From Streptomyces sp. NBC_01335 (GTDB lineage Bacteria; Actinomycetota; Actinomycetes; Streptomycetales; Streptomycetaceae), in the NCBI RefSeq assembly GCF_035953295.1, contig NZ_CP108370.1, positions 3,687,001 through 3,751,000 on the forward strand: DNA of 64,000 bases. The letters run 5' to 3'. This document shows, in pieces, positions 27,285 through 35,348 of this stretch. Within the stretch, counting starts at the first letter, position 1. Each line of letters begins with the position of its first letter. Under the pieces are notes generated by a model. It saw only the letters and a program-made list of their open reading frames with translations, was not told the origin of the DNA and ran no database searches. The position numbers and the translations under genes are program-made.

Positions 27285-27809
27285 TCATTCCGCCGGGGAC
27301 GCGGCGGGCGACGACGGCTCCTGGGGCGTGGCCGGCGACTGGGCGGGCTGCCCCGGACCGCCGCCCGCGTCACCGCCCGGGGCCGGTTCGCTGGCGGCCG
27401 GCGGCGTCGGGTCGGGCGTGACGGGCTCGACCGTGACGACCGGGGCACCGGGTCCCGCCGTGATCCCCGGCGGGACCACCACGACCGCACCGCTCCCGCT
27501 GGGCGTCGGCAGGCCGGGGCCCCGGTCCGCCGCCGAGGGGCTGGGCGAGGCGGGATCACCGGAGTGCTTCGGGTCCGGCTTCCCGTCCTCGGCGCGGTCG
27601 GTGTGGTGGCGGCCGCCGGCACCCGGGCCGGAGCGCCCGGACGCACCGGACGCCCCGCTGTCCCGCTCCTCGGCGGCCCCGGCCGCCCCGGCGGACTTCG
27701 TGGGGCGGGGGCCGGACTTCTCCGCGTCCACGCTCACGCATCCGAGGGAGGCGCCCAGCATCAGCGCGGTGAGGACCGCCCAGCGGACGGGAACGGGAAA
27801 CGGGCGCAC
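27285..27809 (-). CDS. Pro/Gly-rich secreted lipoprotein, unknown
   Basis: 174 residues. The N-terminus VRWAVLTALMLGASLGC is a signal peptide with a lipobox (SLGC), so the mature protein would be anchored at the outer face of the membrane. The rest is low-complexity, rich in Gly, Pro, Ser and Asp, with one hydrophobic patch (SGAVVVVPPGITAGPGAPVVTVEPVTP). GTG 27809 has GGAGG six bases upstream. No catalytic domain is seen. It lies between the helicase and crcB genes with spacing that suggests its own promoter. Confidence 0.7.
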   Translation of the reverse strand: MRPFPVPVRWAVLTALMLGASLGCVSVDAEKSGPRPTKSAGAAGAAEERDSGASGASGRSGPGAGGRHHTDRAEDGKPDPKHSGDPASPSPSAADRGPGLPTPSGSGAVVVVPPGITAGPGAPVVTVEPVTPDPTPPAASEPAPGGDAGGGPGQPAQSPATPQEPSSPAASPAE

Positions 27810-27960
27810 GGGGCACCTCCGGGAGGGAACGCGGGAACGGGTGCGTGGTACCCAACTCCCCGGACCCCGCCGGGGACACGCCCGCGGAGCAACCGGTGGG
27901 CGGCCCGGGGGACGACCGGAGGGACGGCCGGTGGGCGCCCCGGGGGACGGCCGGTGGGTG

Positions 27961-28341
27961 TCACCCGCCGAACCCGGCCCCGCCCGCCACCTCCGCGCCG
28001 AGGAACACCGCGCCGAGCCCCATCAGGACCGAGGCCACCACGTTCGCCCCCGCGAGGAAGGCCCGCCCGGTCTCGGCCAGCCGGAGGGTCTCGTACGAGA
28101 AGGTCGAGTACGTCGTCAGCGCCCCGCAGAGCCCCGTACCGAGCAGGGCGTACGCCGGCGCGGAGACGGCGGCCCCGGTCAGCGCCCCGAGCAGCAGGCT
28201 GCCCGCCGCGTTGACCGCGAAGGTGCCCCAGGGAAAGACGTACGGCAGCCCCGCCCCGGGGTACCGCCGCACGAAACGGTCCGTCAGGTACCGCAGCGGG
28301 GCGCCCACCGCACCGCCGACCGCCACCAGCAGCCAGTTCAC
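27961..28341 (-). CDS. crcB: Fluoride channel CrcB/Fluc (second subunit of a pair)
   Basis: 126 residues, four hydrophobic helices. Family motifs are clear: GGAVGAPLRYLTDR near the start, WGTFAVNAAGSLLLG in helix 2 and TTYSTFSYETLRL in helix 3, which line the fluoride pores of the dual-topology dimer. GTG 28341 has GGAGG six bases upstream. It follows another crcB on the same strand 81 bases upstream; paired genes in Gram-positives often make oppositely oriented heterodimers. Role: fluoride export and resistance. No crcB riboswitch was recognised. Confidence 0.93.
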   Translation of the reverse strand: MNWLLVAVGGAVGAPLRYLTDRFVRRYPGAGLPYVFPWGTFAVNAAGSLLLGALTGAAVSAPAYALLGTGLCGALTTYSTFSYETLRLAETGRAFLAGANVVASVLMGLGAVFLGAEVAGGAGFGG

Positions 28342-28422
28342 CGCGCACCTCCGGTCGTCGCCATCATCACCGGCGGCCGGTTCACCGCATGCCCCCGGTC
28401 GTCGCCATCAGCATCGGCCGGT

Positions 28423-28920
28423 TCACCGCGCACCGTCGCGCGCACGCCGCGCACGGTCCACGCACGCCCGCGTGAGGGCGGCCCCCGCCCACACCCCGGC
28501 GAGCGCGGCCACCACCGTGCCGGCCGCGTACGCCAGGGCGGTCGGCACCTCCTGGCGCGCCAGCAGCTTCGCGGCGTCGGTCGCGTACGTGGAGAAGGTG
28601 GTGAAGCCGCCGAGCACGCCGACCCCGAGGAACGGGCGCACCAGGGGGCGGGTGACCGCGGACCGTTCGACGGTCAGCACCATGAGGACGCCGATCAGCG
28701 CGCAGCCGACGGCGTTGACGACGAAGACCGTCCAGGGGAAGGCCCCCGCGGCGGTCGGCCAGGCCAGGGTCGCGGCGTAACGGGCCAGCGTGCCGAGCAC
28801 CCCGCCGGCCGCGACCACCCCGAGCACCGCCGCCTCGCGCGGCCCGGACCGCGCGGGGACCGCCCCGGCCGGAGCGGTCCCGCCCGTCCCTTCCGACACA
28901 CCCGCACCGGAACCGCTCAC
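28423..28920 (-). CDS. crcB: Fluoride channel CrcB/Fluc (first subunit of a pair)
   Basis: 165 residues; the first ~35 are a Gly/Ala-rich leader before the channel core. Motifs match the family: GGVLGTLARYAATLAW, WTVFVVNAVGCALIG and GGFTTFSTYATDAAKLL. The GTG start overlaps the stop of the upstream metallopeptidase gene as GTGA, so translation is coupled. The longer upstream reading frame is a shadow of that gene. It probably works with the next crcB as a heterodimer. Confidence 0.9.
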   Translation of the reverse strand: MSGSGAGVSEGTGGTAPAGAVPARSGPREAAVLGVVAAGGVLGTLARYAATLAWPTAAGAFPWTVFVVNAVGCALIGVLMVLTVERSAVTRPLVRPFLGVGVLGGFTTFSTYATDAAKLLARQEVPTALAYAAGTVVAALAGVWAGAALTRACVDRARRARDGAR

Positions 28921-29267
28921 GCGTACCCCAGGGCGTGCAGCCGCGCGTCGTCGATGCCGAAGTGGTGGGCGATCTCGTGGACCACGGTGATCTCCGTCTC
29001 CGCGACGACGTCCTCGCGGGTCTCGCACATCCGCAGCGTCGGCCCCCGGTAGACGGTGATCCGGTCCGGCAGGACGCCCGCGTACCACTCGCCCCGGTCG
29101 GTGAGCGGGGTTCCCTCGTAGAGCCCGAGCAACTCGGGGTCGCCCGGGTCCGGTTCGTCCTCGACGAACACCGCGACGTTGTCCATCAGCCGCGTCAGTT
29201 CCGGCGGAATCCGGTCGAGCGCCTCGCTCACCAGCTCTTCGAACTGCTCGCGCGTCATCTCCAGCAC
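28917..29267 (-). CDS. Minimal zincin-like metallopeptidase family protein
   Basis: About 116 residues. TEITVVHEIAHHFGIDDARLHALGY holds the HExxH zinc motif and the downstream Asp/His area of the small metallopeptidase family PF06262. The function of this family is unknown. GTG 29267 lies 6 bases after a GACAAT box (minus strand), suggesting a leaderless transcript; ATG 29258 (MTREQFEELV) is the alternative. Coupling to crcB by a GTGA overlap puts it in the fluoride-channel operon, but I see no functional reason for the link. Confidence 0.75.
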   Translation of the reverse strand: MLEMTREQFEELVSEALDRIPPELTRLMDNVAVFVEDEPDPGDPELLGLYEGTPLTDRGEWYAGVLPDRITVYRGPTLRMCETREDVVAETEITVVHEIAHHFGIDDARLHALGYA

Positions 29268-29437
29268 CCCGCCATTGTCACGCACCCCCGCCCCGGCGCA
29301 CCCGCCCGGCCGACACCCGCCCCGTACGCCCCCGTAAGCCCCGAAGCGTCCTCGGCCGCCTCCGGGGCGCGTCCCCGTACGCGGGCAGGCACCGGCCCCG
29401 CCGCATGTCCGGAGCGCGGACCGGGCATACGGGTCCA

Positions 29438-31168
29438 ATGGCGCGCGTCCCGTTCCGTCCGTTCCGTTCCGCCCGTGTCCGCCAGAACCAGAACCAGAGC
29501 CAGAGCCAGAGCCAGGGCCAAGGCCGGAGCCGAGGCCGAAGCAGAAGCCACAGCCGCAGCACCCGGACGGCCCCGATGCCGGTGCCCGTGCTCGCCGGGG
29601 CCCGGCCGCATCCGCTGGTGCGGGTGCTCGTGATGCTCGCGGTGGTGGTGCTGGGTGCCTGGCTCGGGCTGCTGGTCGTGGGGGACGTGAAGACGCCCGT
29701 CGGCCCCATGGACACCACGATGGCCCTGCGCCCCTCGCTCACCGGGGGCACCCGGGTGGACGTCTCCCCGCTCGGCGCGCTGGAGCTGGACTCGCACGTC
29801 GCGCCGGTCCGCCTCGACGTGGACGTGGACCGCCTCGACCCCGAGCGCTCCCAGCGCCTGGTGGAGCAGCCCGAACGTTTCTCCGGGCTCCAGGACGAGG
29901 TCACCCGGGACGTCGCGGACGGCGCCCGGGAGCTGGCGGTGCGGTCGGTGGTGGCCGTGCTGACCGGGGCGACCGCGCTCGGGCTGATCGTCTACCGGCG
30001 CCCCCGCCCGGCCCTGGCCGCCGGCGGGCTCGCGCTGGTGCTGCTGGCCGGATCCGGCGTCAGCGCGTACGCCACCTGGAACCCGAAGTCGGTGCTGGAG
30101 CCCAAGTTCTCCGGGCTGCTCTCCAGCGCCCCCTCGGTGGTCGGCGACGCCCGCTCGATCGTCACCGAGTTCGACGTCTACCAGCAGGAGCTGGCCCGGC
30201 TGGTCACCAACGTCACCCGGCTGTACGACGCCACCTCCACGCTCCCCGTCTACCAGCCGGACCCGGGCACCCTGCGGGTCCTGCACGTCTCCGACATCCA
30301 CCTCAACCCGGCTTCCTGGCACATCGTCGCCTCGCTCGTGGAGCAGTACGACATCGACGTGATCATCGACTCCGGCGACACCATGGACCACGGCACCACC
30401 ACCGAGAACGGCTTCCTCGACCCGATCCGCGACCTCGGCGCCCCGTACGTCTGGGTGCGCGGCAACCACGACTCGAAGGAGACCCAGAAGTACCTCCGGG
30501 GCCTCAAGAACACGCACGTCCTGGACGAGGGGAGCGCGGTGACCGTCGCCGGGCTGCGCATCGCGGGCACCGGCGACCCCCAGTTCACCCCCGACCGGAC
30601 GCTGGCCCGGGGCGGTGAGGCGGCGGAGCGGATGGCCGGTCTCCGCCTCGCCTCCGCCCTCCGCGACCAGACCTCGGCCGGCACTCCGGTGGACATCGCG
30701 GTGACGCACGATCCGCAGGCCGCGCGGGAGACGGACGGCACGGTTCCGCTCGTGCTCGCCGGCCATGTCCACCACCGGGTCAACGAGGTGCTCCCGCTCG
30801 GCACCCGGCTGAAGGTGGAGGGCTCCACCGGCGGCGGCGGGCTGCGCGCGGTGCAGAACGAGAAGCCGGAGAAGGTGCGCGCCTCGGTCCTCTACCTGGA
30901 CCGCGCGACCCGGCGGCTCCAGGCCTGGGACGAGATCACGCTGGGCGGACTCGGCCTGACGACGGCCGAGGTGAGCCGCCATCTGCCGGAGGAGAACTCC
31001 CCCGCCACGACCCCGTCACCAACCCCGCCGACCCCACCGGCCTCGTCGGCCGACCCGACGTCCAGCCCGTCGCCGACCCCGGTCGGCGCCCTGCCGGACA
31101 GGTCGCCCGGCACCTCACCCCGTACCTCGCCCGACAGGCCGCCCGGCGCACCCAACCCGTCGCCGTGA
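29438..31168 (+). CDS. Membrane-anchored metallophosphoesterase
   Basis: A calcineurin-like phosphoesterase domain occupies about residues 280-500: VSDIHLNP, IDSGDTMDHG, WVRGNHDS, VTHDPQ and GHVHHR supply the dimetal ligands in the standard order. The first 35 residues are a Gln/Asn/Ser then Arg/Ser-rich stretch coded by a 6-bp repeat. Hydrophobic segments at ~55-80 and two near 170-215 place the enzyme domain on one side of the membrane, probably outside. The C-terminus is Pro/Ser/Thr-rich. I prefer ATG 29438 (MARVPF), with 29405 as the alternative. The substrate is unknown. Confidence 0.85.
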   Translation: MARVPFRPFRSARVRQNQNQSQSQSQGQGRSRGRSRSHSRSTRTAPMPVPVLAGARPHPLVRVLVMLAVVVLGAWLGLLVVGDVKTPVGPMDTTMALRPSLTGGTRVDVSPLGALELDSHVAPVRLDVDVDRLDPERSQRLVEQPERFSGLQDEVTRDVADGARELAVRSVVAVLTGATALGLIVYRRPRPALAAGGLALVLLAGSGVSAYATWNPKSVLEPKFSGLLSSAPSVVGDARSIVTEFDVYQQELARLVTNVTRLYDATSTLPVYQPDPGTLRVLHVSDIHLNPASWHIVASLVEQYDIDVIIDSGDTMDHGTTTENGFLDPIRDLGAPYVWVRGNHDSKETQKYLRGLKNTHVLDEGSAVTVAGLRIAGTGDPQFTPDRTLARGGEAAERMAGLRLASALRDQTSAGTPVDIAVTHDPQAARETDGTVPLVLAGHVHHRVNEVLPLGTRLKVEGSTGGGGLRAVQNEKPEKVRASVLYLDRATRRLQAWDEITLGGLGLTTAEVSRHLPEENSPATTPSPTPPTPPASSADPTSSPSPTPVGALPDRSPGTSPRTSPDRPPGAPNPSP

Positions 31169-31186
31169 CCCGGCCGGGAAACCGTT

Positions 31187-31215
31187 TTGGCGTTAGCTCC
31201 GGCATCACATATGCT
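31187..31215 (+). promoter_or_regulatory. Promoter of the tRNA-Glu/Asp/Phe cluster
   Basis: TTGGCG (31187-31192) and TATGCT (31210-31215) are separated by 17 bases, a good vegetative promoter. Transcription would begin near 31222, 38 bases before tRNA-Glu. Confidence 0.65.
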
Positions 31216-31259
31216 TCTCACGTCCCCGACGCGCTGGAAAGCGAACCGGCGGGCCTTTA

Positions 31260-31332
31260 GCCCTCATCGTCTAGTGGCCCAGGACGCCGCCCTTTCAAGG
31301 CGGTAGCACGGGTTCGAATCCCGTTGGGGGCA
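31260..31332 (+). tRNA. tRNA-Glu (TTC)
   Basis: A 73-base cloverleaf with acceptor GCCCTCA / TGGGGGC and discriminator A. The anticodon loop CTTTCAA gives anticodon TTC. The T-arm to 3' end (from 31309) is repeated at 43549, which marks this gene as one edge of the island. Confidence 0.95.
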
Positions 31333-31336
31333 CGCA
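31309..31336 (+). repeat. Left direct repeat (candidate att site) in tRNA-Glu 3' end
   Basis: 28 bases, from CGGGTTCGAATCCCG in the T-arm through the 3' end and 4 bases beyond. They are identical to 43549-43576. Tyrosine integrases favour exactly this part of tRNA genes. Confidence 0.75.
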
Positions 31337-31375
31337 CAACCTTGCGCATGCGAATTCGTTCGCACACGCAAACAT

Positions 31376-31450
31376 GGTCCTGTGGAGCAGTTTGGAGTGC
31401 TCGCCACCCTGTCAAGGTGGAGGCCGCGGGTTCAAATCCCGTCAGGACCG
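31376..31450 (+). tRNA. tRNA-Asp (GTC), first copy
   Basis: 75 bases from GGTCCTGTGGAGC to the discriminator G. Anticodon loop CTGTCAA gives GTC. The sequence is identical to the copies at 43611 and 49095. Confidence 0.95.
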
Positions 31451-31477
31451 CTTGCAGATCACTTCGGTGAACTGCGT

Positions 31478-31551
31478 GGCTGGGTAGCTCAGTTGGTACG
31501 AGCGATCGCCTGAAAAGCGATAGGTCGCCGGTTCGATCCCGGCCCCAGCCA
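31478..31551 (+). tRNA. tRNA-Phe (GAA), first copy
   Basis: 74 bases from GGCTGGGTAGCTC to discriminator A. Anticodon loop CTGAAAA gives GAA. Here CCA follows (31552-31554); in the otherwise identical copy at 43708 it does not. Confidence 0.95.
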
Positions 31552-31558
31552 CCAGAAA

Positions 31559-31592
31559 CAGAGTCCCGGACGTCATGGCGTCCGGGGCTCTG
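31559..31592 (+). terminator. Terminator after the first tRNA cluster
   Basis: A 14-bp stem (one G-T pair), CAGAGTCCCGGACG with CGTCCGGGGCTCTG, around a 6-base loop, followed by TTGTTGTG. Confidence 0.85.
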
Positions 31593-31660
31593 TTGTTGTG
31601 TGCCCCAGCAAAGAATCTGGTCTGACAGCAATCGGCTCCAGAGCCCTACCGATGCTGACA

Positions 31661-31682
31661 CGGTGCTGACATGTCAGCACCG
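31661..31682. repeat. Perfect palindrome at the left end of the island
   Basis: A 22-bp perfect palindrome with half-site CGGTGCTGACA. Nineteen of its bases recur with one change at 43429-43447 near the right end. Candidate recombinase arm site or operator; also just 150 bases before the helicase gene. Confidence 0.55.
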
Positions 31683-31832
31683 GAATGGCACCGTTTAGGG
31701 CTCTCGCACCCCTCTCGCTCCCGCGCAGAACCCGTGCTTCTCCAGAACCGCGCCACATGCTGCCCCATGCGGCAAACAGCAGAGTTACAGTGCACGCGCA
31801 AGTAGGCCAATGCCAGGAGTGGGGAGCCAAAG

Positions 31833-34800
31833 ATGTCTGAGCGGGCCCGGCTCAGCCTCGGTGATCTGACTGCAGGGCGTGCCGTGTCGGGCATTGTCAC
31901 CGGCGGCGACGTCACAGTGGTCGCTGTACAGATGTTCGGGCCGGCGGCGGCGCAGGTGACGTATCGGCGCCCCGACGGCACTGTGGAGGAGCGAATCCTC
32001 TACGAGGAGGATGCTGCGCGACTCGCTGAGGTGGCCTGCGGCTCGGTAGGCAGCGGTTTCGACGCGGATCCTGGCTTGTTCCGGCTGGCGGCCGAAGCGT
32101 TGCGGATCCGGATGGCTGCGCGCGGCGACGCAATGCTGGCGGTGTCCACCAGTCTCCTCGATCCGCTGCCCCACCAGATCCAGGCTGTCTACAACGAGCT
32201 GCTGCCGCGGACCCCGCTGCGTTTCCTCCTCGCTGACGACCCCGGTGCAGGGAAGACCATCATGGCCGGGCTTTACATCAAGGAGCTGGCGCTCCGCGGT
32301 GATCTGGAGCGCTGTCTCATCGTCGTGCCGGGAGGACTAGTCGAACAGTGGCAGGACGAGCTGCTCGAGAAGTTCGGCCTCGACTTCACCCTCCTCACCC
32401 GGCAGCTGACCGACGCGACGATCGAGGGCAACGTCTTCGATCGTCATCCCCGGCTCATCGCTCGCATGGACGCGTTGGCGCGCTCCGAGGATATGCAGCG
32501 GCTGCTCGGGGAGAGCGGGTGGGACCTGGTCGTCGTGGACGAGGCCCACCGGATGAGCGCTAGTTACTTCGGCACGGAGCTGAAGACCACGAAGCGCTAC
32601 GAGCTTGGTCGCCTCCTTGGTCGCCTCACTCGCCACCTGCTCCTGATGACCGCCACCCCACACGCAGGCAAGGAGGAGGACTTTCAGCTGTTCATGACGC
32701 TGCTGGACAGCGACCGGTTCAGCGGCCGCTATCGGGCAGGTATCCACCGGCACGATGTCTCCGGCCTGATGCGACGCATGATCAAGGAGGACCTGCTCAC
32801 CTTCGATGGCAAGCAACTGTTCCCAGAGCGCCGCGCTTACACCGTGCCGTACGAACTGTCGCCTGCTGAGTATGACCTGTACGAGCAGGTCACGGAGTAC
32901 GTCCGCCAGGAGATGAACCGGGCGGAGCGGTTGGACGGCCGACGAGGCAACCAGGTCGGTTTCGCGCTTACCGTCCTCCAGCGTCGCCTCGCCTCCAGCC
33001 CAGCGGCGATCCACCGGTCCCTAGAACGCAGGCGGATGCGACTGGAGACCCGACGTCAGGAGATGTTGTCGGATCAGACCGTGGCGAACTTGGCCCTTGA
33101 GTCCGCACCGTCCATCCCCGTCGAGGACGAGTTGGACGACTTGACCGGTGGCGAGTTGGAGGATCTCGAGGAGCAGGTCGTCGATGCGGCGACCGCCGCC
33201 CGCACCCTCCAAGAGCTGGAGCTGGAGATCGCCGCGCTGAGCGAGCTGGAGCGGCTCGCCGCACGGGTACTGGCCTCCGGCGACGACCGCAAGTGGCGGG
33301 AGTTGTCGGGGCTGCTCCAGGATGACCCGCTGTTGCGGGATGAGAGAGGGCTGCCGCGCAAGCTGATCATTTTCACCGAGCATCGCGACACTCTTGAGTA
33401 CCTGTCCCGCCGCATCAGGAATCTGATCGGACGCCCCGAGGGAGTCGTCGCCATCCATGGCGGCACCCCACGCCCACAGCGCCGTGACATCCGCGATGCC
33501 TTCAACCAGGACCCCGAAGTTCGCGTTCTTGTCGCTACCGACGCAGCCGGCGAGGGCCTCAACCTCCAGCGCGCTCACCTCATGGTCAACTACGACCTGC
33601 CGTGGAACCCCAATCGAATCGAGCAGCGCTTCGGCCGGATCCACCGCATCGGCCAGACCGAGGTTTGCCACCTGTGGAATCTGATTGCCGCCGACACTCG
33701 AGAGGGGCAGGTCTTCCAACGACTCCTCGACAAGATCGAGCAGCAGTCGAGAGCATACGACGGCAAGGTCTACAACGTCCTGGGTGAGCTCTTCGAGGGC
33801 GAGCCGTTGCGAGGCTTGCTCTTGGAGGCAATCCGCTACGGCGACCGACCTGAGGTCAAGAGCCGCCTGGATCAGGTCATCGACGCCCGGGTAGGTGAGC
33901 GGGCAGTGGAGCTGATCAAGGGGCTCGCACTCGACACCCATGTCATGGGGTTGGAGGACGTCGAGGCGGTACGGCTGCGTATGGAGGAGGCTCAAGCCAA
34001 GCGGTTGCATCCGCACTACGTACGAGCCTTCTTTCGTGACGCCTTTGACCGTCTCGGTGGTCACCTCAGGGCGCGAGAAAACGGCCGTTTCGAGATCACT
34101 CATATTCCGTCCCTCCTGCGCGATACGGGCCGCTTTGGGCTCGGCCTGGGCGGAGTCGTGCAGCGCCGCTATGAACGGGTGTGCTTCGACCGCGAGCGCG
34201 TCACTGTGCCTGGCGCCGCCCGGGCCGACCTCATCGCCCCTGGGCACCCGCTCTTCGACGCGGTTCTGGAAGAGACGGTTCACCGGCACGGGGACCTACT
34301 CACGCGAGGCGCGGTTCTGATCGACGCCTCCGATGCAGGGACCACCCCCCGACTGTTGACCGCGCTGGTCCAAGAGGTCGTCGATGGGCACGGACGGTCA
34401 GTGGACCGTTCCTTTGCGTTCGTGGAGCTGAATCCCGACGGAACGGCCCACGACGCGGGCCCTGCTCCCTATCTGGACTATCGCCCGCCCACGCCCCGGG
34501 AGGCCGAGGCGGCAGGGGCGCTACTCACGGATGAGTGGCTCCGAGATGGGGGGCCCGCCCGTGCCATGGACTGGGCCGTGCGGGAGGCCGTCCCGCAGCA
34601 CCTGAACCGCACCCGGGAACGACTGCTGCCCGTCATCGAGCGTACTCGTGCCCAGGTCGAGCAGCGGCTGCGGCAGGAGATCAGCTTCTGGCATGCGCAG
34701 GCCGGAAAACTCGAACTGGATGTTGCCGAGGGCAAGAAAGTCCGTCACCGTCCGGAAACCGCGCGTGCTTGGGCTGAGGACCTTGAGCGCCGCCGTGAGC

Positions 34801-35348
34801 AACGTTTGGCCGTGCTCGACAAAGACCAGGCTCTTCAGGCCCGCCCGCCAGTAGTGGCGGGCTGCGCGCTCGTTGTACCTGTGGGCTGGCTGGTCAGACA
34901 CCTTGGCCCTGCCGAGACCCCGGTAGAGAGGGCTGTACTCGCTGCCATGCATGCGGCCGACGGCTACGAGACCGACCGGCGGGCTGTGGCTGCGGTACTC
35001 GGCGCCGAGCGTGGCCTTGGGCGCGTCCCTGAAGAGATGGCCCACAACAATCCCGGCTACGACATCCGATCGCTTAGTCTTAACGGTCACCTCGTGCACA
35101 TCGAGGTGAAGGGTCGCCGAGAGGGCGCAGAGCACTTCTACGTCAGCCGAAACGAGGTCCTCGTCGCCAAGAATCGCGGCGCGCAGCATCGTCTCGCCCT
35201 GGTCTCCGTCAGTCCGCGGGGGGCGGAGCACGACGAGATCCGCTACTTGACCGACGCCTTCGCCGACACCGACTTCGGCGACCTGCAGACCGAGGGTGTG
35301 CTGCTGTCCTGGCAGGACGCCTGGAACAAGGGAGGAACCCCGCAGTGA
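31833..35348 (+). CDS. SNF2-type helicase with C-terminal DUF3883 nuclease-like domain (Hma-type defence)
   Basis: A 1171-residue superfamily 2 translocase. Motif I DDPGAGKTIMAG (~134-145), DEAH (~236), TATPHAG (~270), then the second lobe with IIFTEHRDTLEYL (~510), VLVATDAAGEGLNLQ (~566) and the SNF2 hallmark QRFGRIHRIGQT (~600). The C-terminus (~1070-1150) reads NNPGYDIRSL...VHIEVKGRREGAEHFYVSRNE, a DUF3883 domain whose D...ExK arrangement fits a restriction-endonuclease-like fold. The enzyme probably moves on DNA and may cut it. ATG 31833 follows GGGGAG by 7 bases. The stop overlaps the methyltransferase start (GTGA). With the DUF1156 and DUF499 genes this is the set called Hma (helicase, methylase, ATPase), as I recall the name. 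Codon usage is clearly less GC-biased than the flanks. Confidence 0.85.
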   Translation: MSERARLSLGDLTAGRAVSGIVTGGDVTVVAVQMFGPAAAQVTYRRPDGTVEERILYEEDAARLAEVACGSVGSGFDADPGLFRLAAEALRIRMAARGDAMLAVSTSLLDPLPHQIQAVYNELLPRTPLRFLLADDPGAGKTIMAGLYIKELALRGDLERCLIVVPGGLVEQWQDELLEKFGLDFTLLTRQLTDATIEGNVFDRHPRLIARMDALARSEDMQRLLGESGWDLVVVDEAHRMSASYFGTELKTTKRYELGRLLGRLTRHLLLMTATPHAGKEEDFQLFMTLLDSDRFSGRYRAGIHRHDVSGLMRRMIKEDLLTFDGKQLFPERRAYTVPYELSPAEYDLYEQVTEYVRQEMNRAERLDGRRGNQVGFALTVLQRRLASSPAAIHRSLERRRMRLETRRQEMLSDQTVANLALESAPSIPVEDELDDLTGGELEDLEEQVVDAATAARTLQELELEIAALSELERLAARVLASGDDRKWRELSGLLQDDPLLRDERGLPRKLIIFTEHRDTLEYLSRRIRNLIGRPEGVVAIHGGTPRPQRRDIRDAFNQDPEVRVLVATDAAGEGLNLQRAHLMVNYDLPWNPNRIEQRFGRIHRIGQTEVCHLWNLIAADTREGQVFQRLLDKIEQQSRAYDGKVYNVLGELFEGEPLRGLLLEAIRYGDRPEVKSRLDQVIDARVGERAVELIKGLALDTHVMGLEDVEAVRLRMEEAQAKRLHPHYVRAFFRDAFDRLGGHLRARENGRFEITHIPSLLRDTGRFGLGLGGVVQRRYERVCFDRERVTVPGAARADLIAPGHPLFDAVLEETVHRHGDLLTRGAVLIDASDAGTTPRLLTALVQEVVDGHGRSVDRSFAFVELNPDGTAHDAGPAPYLDYRPPTPREAEAAGALLTDEWLRDGGPARAMDWAVREAVPQHLNRTRERLLPVIERTRAQVEQRLRQEISFWHAQAGKLELDVAEGKKVRHRPETARAWAEDLERRREQRLAVLDKDQALQARPPVVAGCALVVPVGWLVRHLGPAETPVERAVLAAMHAADGYETDRRAVAAVLGAERGLGRVPEEMAHNNPGYDIRSLSLNGHLVHIEVKGRREGAEHFYVSRNEVLVAKNRGAQHRLALVSVSPRGAEHDEIRYLTDAFADTDFGDLQTEGVLLSWQDAWNKGGTPQ

